This document shows positions 8,740-16,293 of a DNA stretch of 39,584 bases, in pieces. Source of the stretch: Hermodarchaeum sp048939595 (lineage in GTDB: Archaea; Asgardarchaeota; Hermodarchaeia; Hermodarchaeales; Hermodarchaeaceae). Position 1 is the stretch's first letter, and each line of letters begins with the position of its first letter. Under the pieces are notes generated by a model, which saw only the letters and a list, made by a program, of their open reading frames with translations, was not told where the DNA came from and did not search any database. The stretch covers positions 1-39,584 of the forward strand of contig JBHLPI010000011.1 in assembly GCA_048939595.1 (NCBI GenBank), given 5' to 3'. A program made the position numbers and the translations under genes.

Positions 8740-9085
8740 CTACTTTTTTACTTCAAGTACGTTCTGGTAACTTTTCATCACGTAAGGCATGATGTCTTCC
8801 AAAGCGGATTTCTCTTTAAGTGAGACTTGGACCCATTTTTTTGGATCACTCGTTGGTTGGATTCAAAGGACTTGGCCTTTGGGAAGTTGTAACTTCTACC
8901 TGCTCGTCTTCAGATAATTGCATTAGTACAACACCGTCCATAACTATGAACGTAAAGAGCCTCTCGTTCGCCTTGTAACAGGGACAGCCAAACAGCTTCT
9001 TCGTCGACAGATGAGGTTACTACAACATCTCCTCTTCGAACTCCTCACGGTTCGCCTTCATCTTCTCTTCAGAGTAAAACCTCAT
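8740..9085 (-). pseudogene. Degraded TfoX-N/YjbR-like small protein
   Basis: Translation of the minus strand gives a recognisable but broken protein. From ATG 9085 it reads MRFYSEEKMKANREEFEEEML, meets two in-frame stops (TAG TAA, about 9017-9022), continues in the same frame through LSTKKLFGCPCYKANERLF and VMDGVVLMQLSEDEQVE, then shifts frame and ends with WVQVSLKEKSALEDIMPYV to a stop at 8740. The K-K-L-F-G-C-P-C-Y-K-x-N-x-x-L-F-x-F pattern followed by a 'D-G-V-V-L' strand matches the TfoX N-terminal/YjbR-like fold (family reading by eye). Two stops and a frameshift in about 110 codons mean it is not translated as one protein. It fills the apparent gap between the methyltransferase and the acetyltransferase. 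Confidence 0.6.
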
Positions 9086-9191
9086 TGTTACCAACCTGGT
9101 TAGCTATCCTTGATGTATTATAGATAATTTTAACAAACTACACCATATAAGACTCCTAATACTGACAAATTCCTATAAAATAGTGATACCC

Positions 9192-10391
9192 ATGGAAATC
9201 CGAAAACTCACAAAAGAGGACTTGACTCAAGCTGTCAAACTTCATCAATACGCCTATGGGTTCTGGACAGACCAAGATGTCCGTGATGAAGACTACAACC
9301 ACATGATTCCAGAAAACATCATCGGGCTTTTCGAAGAGGACACACTCCTCACAGTTCTTACAATTATGAGAACGAAGCAATCCATCCGTGGGATCCTCAA
9401 AGGGATGGGTGGTATCTCCATGGTTGGCACCTACCCCGAAGCCCGTATGAAAGGGTATGTCCGAACCATAATGCAAAGTGCCTTCCTCGAAATGAAAGAA
9501 ACAGGACTTTCTGTAAGTATGCTCGAACCATTCCGGGAGACCTTCTATTCTCGCTTAGGGTATGTTCCTGCATATGAGAAATTCCGATTGAAAGCTCCCT
9601 TTGATGGTCTTCGAATTCCATCAGACGATGTTATTGGAGAAAGCTGGGTTTTTGACCGTGTGCCAAGCAACGAAGCAAAAGACACCTACATGGCATTTAT
9701 CCAAGATTATGCTCCCCAAACCTTTCACGGCTACGCATTTAATCCAGAAATTCGTGATGAAGAATGGAATCGACGAAATAAAAACCGACTCTTTGTCTTT
9801 ATTAAGAAGGCAGGGAAAGTTGAAGCTCTAGCCCGATACCAAATCAAAGGCTACATGCTTTTTGACGAACCCAGCGAACTCATCATCGAAGAAATGTACT
9901 GGCGCTCCATCCCTGCCCAGGCCGCCCTCTTTAACTACTTAGGCAAGCATCGAGACCAAGTCCAAACCATTCGAATGATTATACCTTATGGGGCCGACTT
10001 TCAACACTGGTTTGAAGATCTTAGAGACTGGGTGGAACTCAAAGTCTGGCACCCTTGGATGGCTCGAGTGGTTGATGTCAAAGAGGCGCTTAATGGGCTT
10101 CCCGCCTCTCCGGACGGAGAACTAATTATCGCTCTTTCAGATCCTCAATGTGGCTGGAATGCTGGCTCCTATTTACTCCAAGCACAGGATGGTGAACTTA
10201 CCGCTAGTTCAACCAAACGGGCTCCTTCACTCGAATCCACTATCCGTGGGCTCAGCGCACTAGTCTATGGTACCCACTCTCTTGAAGCCCTTGAGTACGC
10301 TGGTTGGATTGAAGGTTTGACTAATTCGACACGGGATTTACTCCGAAGTTGGTTTCCACCGCTTCTACTCTATAACCCCTACAACTTCTAA
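9192..10391 (+). CDS. Eis-like GNAT N-acetyltransferase
   Basis: 399 aa from ATG 9192; an in-frame GTG nine bases earlier is possible. The N-terminal GNAT domain contains GGISMVGTYPEARMKGYVR, the Eis-type acetyl-CoA binding region (G-T-Y-P-E-x-R-x-K-G-Y-V-R at about 79-91), followed by SMLEPFRETFYSRLGY (about 108-124). That layout is seen in the Eis/DUF4081-type family, in which a second GNAT-like domain and a C-terminal SCP2-like domain follow. The length agrees with Eis proteins (about 400 aa). Eis enzymes acetylate amines, including aminoglycosides and protein lysines; the native substrate here is unknown. Start-proximal AT-rich boxes at 9145-9150 and 9172-9181 are candidate promoter elements. 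Confidence 0.82.
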   Translation: MEIRKLTKEDLTQAVKLHQYAYGFWTDQDVRDEDYNHMIPENIIGLFEEDTLLTVLTIMRTKQSIRGILKGMGGISMVGTYPEARMKGYVRTIMQSAFLEMKETGLSVSMLEPFRETFYSRLGYVPAYEKFRLKAPFDGLRIPSDDVIGESWVFDRVPSNEAKDTYMAFIQDYAPQTFHGYAFNPEIRDEEWNRRNKNRLFVFIKKAGKVEALARYQIKGYMLFDEPSELIIEEMYWRSIPAQAALFNYLGKHRDQVQTIRMIIPYGADFQHWFEDLRDWVELKVWHPWMARVVDVKEALNGLPASPDGELIIALSDPQCGWNAGSYLLQAQDGELTASSTKRAPSLESTIRGLSALVYGTHSLEALEYAGWIEGLTNSTRDLLRSWFPPLLLYNPYNF

Positions 10392-10512
10392 TCATTATGG
10401 TTGGATTAACCTACGAAAAGAAGGCTTTTTTCAAATAAACCTCTTTTTTACCTAAGAACAGTAAAATTGAAAGGAAGTGGGAAATCATAAGCAGAAAAAG
10501 TTGTCAAAAACC

Positions 10513-10568
10513 GGTTAACTTTTATAATATGGAAGAAAATCTAGAAGTTGTCCGAATTAGGTTAACTT
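10513..10568 (+). promoter_or_regulatory. TATA box flanked by two GGTTAACTT direct repeats
   Basis: GGTTAACTT occurs at 10513-10521 and again at 10560-10568 (47-bp period, core GTTAAC palindromic). Between them is TTTATAATAT (about 10520-10529), a good TATA box with expected transcription start near 10553. The second copy lies 13 nt before the ATG at 10582. The placement on either side of the core promoter suits a repressor site, plausibly for the HTH protein encoded immediately downstream. Confidence 0.5.
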
Positions 10569-10581
10569 GGAAGGAATCTGA

Positions 10582-11061
10582 ATGTTCACCAGTTTTCGTT
10601 ATCCTACTCCCAAGCAGGGACTAATTTGGTTGAAACGGCGCCAACAGGTTCGACCATCAATCATTGCTGAAGAACTGCAAGTCTCACGACCTTTTGTTAG
10701 CAAAGCTCAGCAGCGAGCTGAAGCCCGAATCGAGAAGCTCTTGCAACACGCTGCATCCATTAACCGAATTGAGGTGAAACATCTGAGTCCCTGCTATGGC
10801 ATAGCCGTTGGGTATTGTTCTGCCTACCAAGCTAAGACCTATATCACATATTCACCAAAAATTGGTATCCAAACTTGGTTTGCTCATCAAGGTGACTGTG
10901 GTTCCTGCGCCCAAGAAAGTGAATGCAAACGCATCATTGCACAATTAGCACAAGAATGGCAGATTTCAATACCAACAAACCAATCACCCACTGACACCGC
11001 GAAGCATCTTTTCACTACTATTCAGAAGCGATTGAAATGGGAAAACGATCAAAACCCGTAA
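10582..11061 (+). CDS. HTH DNA-binding regulator with a Cys cluster (Tfx/sigma-70-region-4-like HTH)
   Basis: 159 aa. Residues about 22-50 (QVRPSIIAEELQVSRPFVSK) form a helix-turn-helix of the kind seen in Tfx and sigma-r4-like archaeal regulators, followed by an alpha-helical stretch. The C-terminal half has C71, C79 and a tight C106-x2-C109-x5-C115 cluster (GDCGSCAQESEC), which could bind Zn or an Fe-S cluster. ATG 10582 is preceded by ggaagga-type purines and by a TATA box inside a pair of direct repeats. It overlaps the next gene by 25 nt, so the two are probably co-transcribed. Regulator by domain; target and signal unknown. Confidence 0.65.
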   Translation: MFTSFRYPTPKQGLIWLKRRQQVRPSIIAEELQVSRPFVSKAQQRAEARIEKLLQHAASINRIEVKHLSPCYGIAVGYCSAYQAKTYITYSPKIGIQTWFAHQGDCGSCAQESECKRIIAQLAQEWQISIPTNQSPTDTAKHLFTTIQKRLKWENDQNP

Positions 11062-11660
11062 ACCCCCACAATCGTATTGATTCAAAGTATTGTCCATTTC
11101 CTCCTCAACTACCCAGTGAGAAGCAACCAATACCCCGAATAAAGACAGAAATGATCGGCATTGAAACAGCTACATTTCGAGAAGTGCAACCGTTTGGAAA
11201 ATGGCGGTTCGTAGCTATTCTTCTATTCATAGTCCTTTCTCTCTTTCTCTACAGTATCATCGTGATTATTCCAATCAGTACATCGTCAATGATCCTTGGT
11301 GTATTACTCACTGGATCTATGGTTTTCGCAATTATCATCTTTTCTATGGGGAAACTCATGTTGGAGATCCAGCCTGATGGCTTGTATTATCGGTACCGAC
11401 CTTTCCATCAGTCCTTTCGAAGCATTCTATGGAACTCCATTGAAACCTATGAAGTTCAAACCTTCCGTCCCCTCAGAGAGTGGGGCGGATTAGGGCTTCG
11501 TGTAAAACGAGGAGGTCGAGCCTATCTTGTCAGTGGTAACCGTGGAGTTCTGATACAATTGTCAAATGGAAAACAGGTTCTGATTGGTTCCCAACGACCT
11601 GAGGAACTCGCTGAAGCCATTGCCGCAGGAATTGATGCTAATAAACACCATCAGGATTGA
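11037..11660 (+). CDS. DUF6141-like membrane protein with PH-like domain
   Basis: 207 aa. Two adjacent membrane helices (about 57-78 and 82-104) precede a beta-rich domain with 'L-E-I-x-x-D-G-L-Y-Y-R-Y-R-P-F-H...W-N-S-I-E-T-Y' and then WGGLGLRVKRGGRAYLVSGN and KQVLIGSQRPEELAEAI. This order (W-G-G-x-G-x-R, A-Y-x-V-S-G-N-x-G, L-I-G-x-Q-x-P-E-E-L) is the DUF6141/bacterial-PH-like pattern. Starts at ATG 11037 within the HTH gene; ATG 11151 would give a shorter form that still keeps both helices. Function unknown. After its TGA the same frame stays open for 39 codons and encodes a hydrophobic stretch (see findings). Confidence 0.6.
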   Translation: MGKRSKPVNPHNRIDSKYCPFPPQLPSEKQPIPRIKTEMIGIETATFREVQPFGKWRFVAILLFIVLSLFLYSIIVIIPISTSSMILGVLLTGSMVFAIIIFSMGKLMLEIQPDGLYYRYRPFHQSFRSILWNSIETYEVQTFRPLREWGGLGLRVKRGGRAYLVSGNRGVLIQLSNGKQVLIGSQRPEELAEAIAAGIDANKHHQD

Positions 11661-11877
11661 TATATTCGGGCGGAAGGAAGATTTGTAATAATTGAATATA
11701 CTTTCGCACTCATTCTCTTTGGGTGTGTCATTATCTTCCTTAGTGAACGCTATCTCAGACCAAAACTTGAATCCGATTAGGAAATCACTAAAAGAAGCCA
11801 ATCCATCTGAATAGGGTACGATCTGTAGCCAACCTTAAAGGAGAATATAACTCGGTTATCTTTGGATTCAAGTCGGT

Positions 11878-13344
11878 TCATACTTCTCGGATCTCGCAGA
11901 GAGGAATTCGGTTCTTCTGCATTTCCTTTAAGAAAACAAGCCCATCGATTAATTCATAGGGTGCGATGATTCCACCTTCACTGAGGACTTGGTCTATAGT
12001 TCGATTAAATGCCGTCACGAAATTATAAGTTCGAAAGAAACCGTGATTTTGTGGACTCTTCTGCCGTGGAGTGTACTGCAATAGAGCCATAGCAAGCAAG
12101 ACCGTAGGCCATCCTGTTAGATGCTGCATGGCGGTAAAACCCTGTGGGCTGCCAACAGGAATATCGTCGTGAAGAGTGATGAGTTCGATGACATGAGGTT
12201 TGGATCTCAGCGCGGCTTGGGCCCAAACACGTAGCAAGACAAGATCGGGGAATCCTGAGACCGTTGCCTCATCAATATGCTGTTTCCATTGAGCGAGGAT
12301 GGAGGCTAATCGTCCGGTTTGCTTTAGGTCTTCCCATACGTTGTAGTGAGGGGCAAACCGGAGTGTCTTATATTCTAGATTGGAAACCATTCGTTGCAAT
12401 TGGGGATCAAAGCACATCCTAGAGCTTCCATCGGCCGTGGGCCGCGCCTCTAACTGTGTGATGAGAAGCTGGTTTTCACTTTCTTGAAGGAATTCACTTT
12501 CCATTCGTTCCTTCAAGATGGATTGTATCTCAGGATTCCTGATTGTGAAAGGCGCGATACCAAAAGGTTGGGGGACATCCGTGGCTGATTCCCAGTATTT
12601 AGGATGAGAAAACGTTGTAGGCGTAACCAGTTTGCTATTCCGTAGTCCATTGGCTTTGTGTTCGTATTCAAAAAGCAGTCCTTCAGGAGAAAATATGGGA
12701 CCGTAATGGAGCTTCCCTCCTTTGGAGGTGTCTTGCGGGAGTCCACCCACACGCATCTGCACAGAATACACCTTGTCTCCCGAGCTTTCCTGCAAGGCCT
12801 TGTTGTACATACTCATCGCTAGAATATTAGCAAGACCTGGTGCCAATCCGTTCTCTTGGATGATTCGAGCCCTTTCTTTGGTTTTGGCAATTATTGTATC
12901 GAGGGCTTTCAGCTCTTCAAAGGCGGGAAGATTCTGTCCTAAATCGAGGTAATCACATTCCAGTTCACGAGCAAGAGGAATATACAATTGATGAGCCAAG
13001 TAGGTTGCAGCATTCACGATTAGTCTTGGCGCAAGCTGTCGCACTGTGTTACAAACTAATTCAGACACTTTAGTTAGCTTTTTCGAGTGAACTTCTGGTG
13101 AAAAATGTGATACTTGTTTGCCATTGGATTCAGAAAAAAATTCACGGAGTGACTTAACAGACCCAGGCACCCTACTCTTACGGACTTCCTGAAGGCATTG
13201 GGTTTCAGCAGGGAGAAAAGGATCATAAATCCAAAGCTCAATCGGGAAGTGCTGCTTGGTTTGCTCTTGTAAAAGCATCCGCGCAATTCCTCTGCCCATT
13301 CGCCCACAACCGATGAGGAGCACTGTTGGACCTGGCATATGCAC
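11878..13344 (-). CDS. Saccharopine-dehydrogenase-like NAD(P)-dependent oxidoreductase
   Basis: 488 aa. The N-terminal Rossmann motif VLLIGCGRMGRGIARMLL (about 8-25) is followed by an inserted, poorly conserved stretch (about 60-100). Then come ATYLAHQLYIPLARELECDY, LGQNLPAFEEL and NGLAPGLANILAM, all characteristic of the saccharopine dehydrogenase NADP-binding and catalytic fold (compare 'D-x-x...G-x-x-P-G-L-S-N'). The family includes saccharopine reductases, carboxy(nor)spermidine synthases and several uncharacterised enzymes, so a lysine-pathway role cannot be asserted. Starts ATG 13344 or 13338. Its promoter must lie in the roughly 130 bp shared with the divergent uvrB fragment. Confidence 0.7.
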   Translation of the reverse strand: MHMPGPTVLLIGCGRMGRGIARMLLQEQTKQHFPIELWIYDPFLPAETQCLQEVRKSRVPGSVKSLREFFSESNGKQVSHFSPEVHSKKLTKVSELVCNTVRQLAPRLIVNAATYLAHQLYIPLARELECDYLDLGQNLPAFEELKALDTIIAKTKERARIIQENGLAPGLANILAMSMYNKALQESSGDKVYSVQMRVGGLPQDTSKGGKLHYGPIFSPEGLLFEYEHKANGLRNSKLVTPTTFSHPKYWESATDVPQPFGIAPFTIRNPEIQSILKERMESEFLQESENQLLITQLEARPTADGSSRMCFDPQLQRMVSNLEYKTLRFAPHYNVWEDLKQTGRLASILAQWKQHIDEATVSGFPDLVLLRVWAQAALRSKPHVIELITLHDDIPVGSPQGFTAMQHLTGWPTVLLAMALLQYTPRQKSPQNHGFFRTYNFVTAFNRTIDQVLSEGGIIAPYELIDGLVFLKEMQKNRIPLCEIREV

Positions 13345-13444
13345 AACAGACTAATTAGAAATGGATAAGCCTTGCTCTCACTGTTATCCTTGTGTGAGAT
13401 TCAATACTTATTGATAACACTCCGCAACAATCATAAACCCGAAA

Positions 13445-13469
13445 GCGCTTCCACAAATCCGGGAGGCGC
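13445..13469 (+). promoter_or_regulatory. Leader hairpin covering the Shine-Dalgarno site of the uvrB fragment
   Basis: GCGCTTCC (13445-13452), 9-nt loop, GGAGGCGC (13462-13469): eight pairs, one of them U-G. The 3' arm contains GGAGG, and the TTG start follows 9 nt later. The same structure stands in front of the intact uvrB at 18023-18047. A conserved block CACTCCG(C/T)AACAATCATAAA lies at the same 27-nt offset in both leaders. Confidence 0.55.
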
Positions 13470-13478
13470 GACGTCGCA

Positions 13479-13790
13479 TTGGCCACATCACGTAAGTTTG
13501 AACTCAATCCAGACTACACGCCAAGAGGCGACCAACCAACAGCTATCCAGGCTCTCATCAAGGGATACAAGCAAGGTAAAGCCCAACAGACATTATTAGG
13601 GGTTACTGGTTCTGGAAAAACTTACACGGTGGCTTCCATTGTGGAAGCGTTGCAGAAACCTACCTTGGTGATTGCCCCAAACAAAACATTGGCTGCTCAA
13701 CTGACGAGCATGTTTCGTGAGTATTTTCCAAATAATGCTGTTGAGTACTACACCTCATATTACGACTATTTTATCAATGCCATTGAATAA
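13479..13790 (+). pseudogene. uvrB: uvrB 5' fragment (broken excinuclease subunit B)
   Basis: From TTG 13479 (GGAGG 12 nt upstream) 103 codons are open. Residues 1-98 align without gaps (apart from the first few residues) with the complete UvrB encoded at 18058: NPDYTPRGDQP, the P-loop LLGVTGSGKTYT (40-50), PTLVIAPNKTLAAQL and YYDYF (94-98). Homology ends at base 13772, directly after the universally conserved Y-Y-D-Y-F; five unrelated codons and a stop follow. Helicase motifs II-VI and the UVR domain are missing, so it cannot be a working excinuclease subunit. No stop or frameshift has accumulated in the fragment, although its nucleotide sequence and codon use differ clearly from the complete copy. 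The break is therefore likely recent. Confidence 0.9.
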
Positions 13791-13895
13791 TGAATGAGTG
13801 TTAATCATCAAATTTCTAAAAACGGTTTCATGCAACTACAGTGTTTCACGATATTAGATTCTGAAGGAGAAAACCTTTAATTACAAAATTAAATT

Positions 13896-15860
13896 TCAGG
13901 GTGTATTCAAGAAATCAATTTTTTCTCTCCTTAATTCTTCGGCAACTTTCTTAAAAATATCGCCTTCAGTAGACATCCATATTTTTAAGGCTATATTTTT
14001 TTCAACATCATTGGGCGGGGCTAATAAACCAAGAAGTACTGCGTCCTCTTTCGAAGCTGTTTGAGCCTGCCAAGAAACTGAAACCCGTTCTGATTGAGGA
14101 AAATACGTGATGAACACTGGATAATGATTAATTGTCACTCCTAGTGATTCACATAACCGTAATTCATCCTCTAAAAGTGTACTAGGATTTTTCTTTATGG
14201 TTGATTTCAATCGTTTTGCTAGTCTAGTAATTTTAGAATCCTTGGAATTTGCTAGTTGTTCCAAGGCTCCCCAGCGCGATTTTATAACACTTGTAGGAAA
14301 GTCGGGTTGACTGAAAGTCAAGTTTTTTTGTTGACCATGTCTTTTGATAAACTCAATCTCCTCATGACTGATTTTTGATTTGAAATCATACTTTTCAGTC
14401 TTTTTCCCCGCACTAAGAACTACTGTTCGATTCCATTGAAACCGACCTCGATTGCCATCAGTTATATAGAAATTACCATCCTCAGGAATCAACTCTTGAA
14501 AGTAAGCTCGTTTCACCTCCAATGATCCATTCATAATATAATCAGGAAGAGACACATCCTGTAATGCCTTATCGCCAATCGGAAATTCCCACTTTTCCAT
14601 GAACCGACCAATAATTGCTGGAAAATATAGATAAAAATTGTAATTATGTTCAACACGTCGGTAATCAATAGAACCAAATCTTCCTAAATGCCTTAGCACA
14701 ATTTCCCTGCGTACATCATTCTTTTCACAATAACTCAGAAGCCTGTTCTTATCGAGGTGGCCATCACAAATCATCGAAGCAAAAAGGCGCACCCGGATAA
14801 CCTCAAACGATTGAAAGGTTGGACTTACAATTCTACCTTTCTCGAAATTACCTCTTCCAACATAAAAGATGTTGTGTCTGATATCCTGCAAGCGTTGTCC
14901 AGTAACATCGAGAAGAAAATGAAGGGTCTCCCCCTTCAAATGCAGACGAGAATATTGTAAATCGCTGAGGGGCTTGTTATAGCTTAATTTTCCTGGATGA
15001 TCAGAGATTTGAGATATAATCCTACTTAATCGGACATGACCATCAATTCCAAGGTGTTGACAAGCTTCCGCTATGACCATTCTTTTTGCTTTTGCAGAAT
15101 GAAAGTAGAAATTCTCGTCCGCACAAAAATTAATCCATTTGGTCTCATCTCTATCACAGCGCCAAATGTACAGGATTCGATGGTCGATACAAATACGAAA
15201 GGTTTCAGAATTTGAGTTTAATAGTGGGCTTTTCCCAAGAAGCACTTCGATTTCTAATTGATTTTCTTTAATTGAGTCAGCAATTCCCTTTAGCCATTGC
15301 GGACCTCTTTCATGGTAGGGCTTCAAATCAGCTACTAGAACCCGATTTCCATTCTCAGATATTGATATGAGGACCTCAATTGTAGAACTCAATTGTGGAG
15401 GTGAAAGGTTTCCAGTTTCCTTTAACGGTTTGAATATATTATAAATCTGTGAAGAATCGAGTTGATGAAGCTTGGCCTCTTCAAAGAATTGGGCTTCATA
15501 TTTGCAGCGAGCATTTTCGTGTGTTACAAGCGATCTGATAAGTGCAGGTGTCGAATTGCTTTGATTCCAATTTTCAATTGTACCCTCTGAAATATCGTAT
15601 TTGGAAAGGATTTCTTGTATTATCGTTTCTTTGTCTTTATTTTCATTTAACATACAGTACGCTTCAACGTATTGCATCTGTTCATTGAAGTTCTCTCGTT
15701 CTTCGAAGTAAGGATGCCGCTCTAACAACTCTTTAAATTCCGACATAGTCTCGATTCGAATTGGCTCTTCAGAAGGTTTCAAGGTGTCAATTTGCTCCTG
15801 CAAAATAACTGGATCTCCAATGTTCTCCATTGATTCATTGATAATCTCATCATTTTCCAC
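13896..15860 (-). CDS. LAGLIDADG-type homing-endonuclease-like protein
   Basis: 654 aa. Two LAGLIDADG-type helices are visible: RLFASMICDGHLDKN (about 358-372, acidic D366) and KRAYFQELIPEDGNFY (about 450-465, acidic E460/D461). Between them lies the usual insert ending in 'L-P-D-Y-I-M-N-G-S-L-E-V-K-R-A-Y-F', the typical lead-in to the second motif of archaeal free-standing enzymes. An N-terminal helix-turn-helix-like part (IIQEILSKYDISEGTIENW, about 80-98) and long flanking regions make it much larger than a minimal homing endonuclease (about 150-300 aa). It is not embedded in an intein or intron frame here. The second motif is degenerate (PEDG for DADG), so nuclease activity is uncertain. 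Position: it ends 106 bp from the uvrB break. Confidence 0.6.
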   Translation of the reverse strand: MENDEIINESMENIGDPVILQEQIDTLKPSEEPIRIETMSEFKELLERHPYFEERENFNEQMQYVEAYCMLNENKDKETIIQEILSKYDISEGTIENWNQSNSTPALIRSLVTHENARCKYEAQFFEEAKLHQLDSSQIYNIFKPLKETGNLSPPQLSSTIEVLISISENGNRVLVADLKPYHERGPQWLKGIADSIKENQLEIEVLLGKSPLLNSNSETFRICIDHRILYIWRCDRDETKWINFCADENFYFHSAKAKRMVIAEACQHLGIDGHVRLSRIISQISDHPGKLSYNKPLSDLQYSRLHLKGETLHFLLDVTGQRLQDIRHNIFYVGRGNFEKGRIVSPTFQSFEVIRVRLFASMICDGHLDKNRLLSYCEKNDVRREIVLRHLGRFGSIDYRRVEHNYNFYLYFPAIIGRFMEKWEFPIGDKALQDVSLPDYIMNGSLEVKRAYFQELIPEDGNFYITDGNRGRFQWNRTVVLSAGKKTEKYDFKSKISHEEIEFIKRHGQQKNLTFSQPDFPTSVIKSRWGALEQLANSKDSKITRLAKRLKSTIKKNPSTLLEDELRLCESLGVTINHYPVFITYFPQSERVSVSWQAQTASKEDAVLLGLLAPPNDVEKNIALKIWMSTEGDIFKKVAEELRREKIDFLNTP

Positions 15861-15913
15861 TGTTCTTCAGCAAGTTCTGATTCAACTCTGGCTCGTTGGT
15901 TTTCAACAGCTTT

Positions 15914-16204
15914 TCACTGCTTCATCCGCGACTGTACTAGGCAGTCTTCAGGAAAATGTTGACAAGACAGACAAGGCAGACAAGGCACGTAGCCAATAAT
16001 GATAGCCCGAAGTGTCGTCCACCAATCATACTTCAACAGGAAGCTCGCTATTCCATAGACAAAACACACGAAAAGGAGATGAACCCCTTGAGGAATGAAC
16101 GGATTAAAGGTCACGAGGAACACAGCAGATGTAGTCAGAAACAATGCTGCGATTACAGCTAAAGCTAGTTTAAAGAAGGTTAGACATGAACCGAGAATAC
16201 CCAT
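15914..16204 (-). CDS. Small membrane protein with C-terminal Cys repeat
   Basis: 96 aa. Three hydrophobic segments (about 8-33, 39-58 and 64-73) are followed by a short tail YVPCLPCLSCQHFPEDC with four cysteines (C-x2-C-x2-C-x5-C). The first three come from a 9-bp tandem repeat in the DNA (15961-15987). ATG 16204. It lies between the 415-aa orphan and the endonuclease-like gene, all in one direction. The reading frame stays open after the TGA for 44 codons and begins with a charged helix-like sequence (see findings). No family recognised. Confidence 0.45.
   Translation of the reverse strand: MGILGSCLTFFKLALAVIAALFLTTSAVFLVTFNPFIPQGVHLLFVCFVYGIASFLLKYDWWTTLRAIIIGYVPCLPCLSCQHFPEDCLVQSRMKQ
15961..15987. 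repeat. Three tandem 9-bp repeats (GACAAGRCA)
   Basis: GACAAGACA-GACAAGGCA-GACAAGGCA. Read on the minus strand in the frame of the small membrane protein it gives three Cys-containing triplets (P-C-L, P-C-L, S-C-Q). A multiple of three, so it can vary in copy number without breaking the frame. Confidence 0.8.
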
Positions 16205-16293
16205 TGATCATACGATCCTCTCCATATACCCCGAATTTGGTTTGTTTAATAATATTTTGGTAATGAGAGATTTTTTTCCATTAAAAAATTCTT

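Noticed and set aside
9017..9022. TAG in the TfoX-like remnant as a pyrrolysine codon
   Set aside because: It is followed directly by an in-frame TAA and later by a frameshift; decay explains it better.
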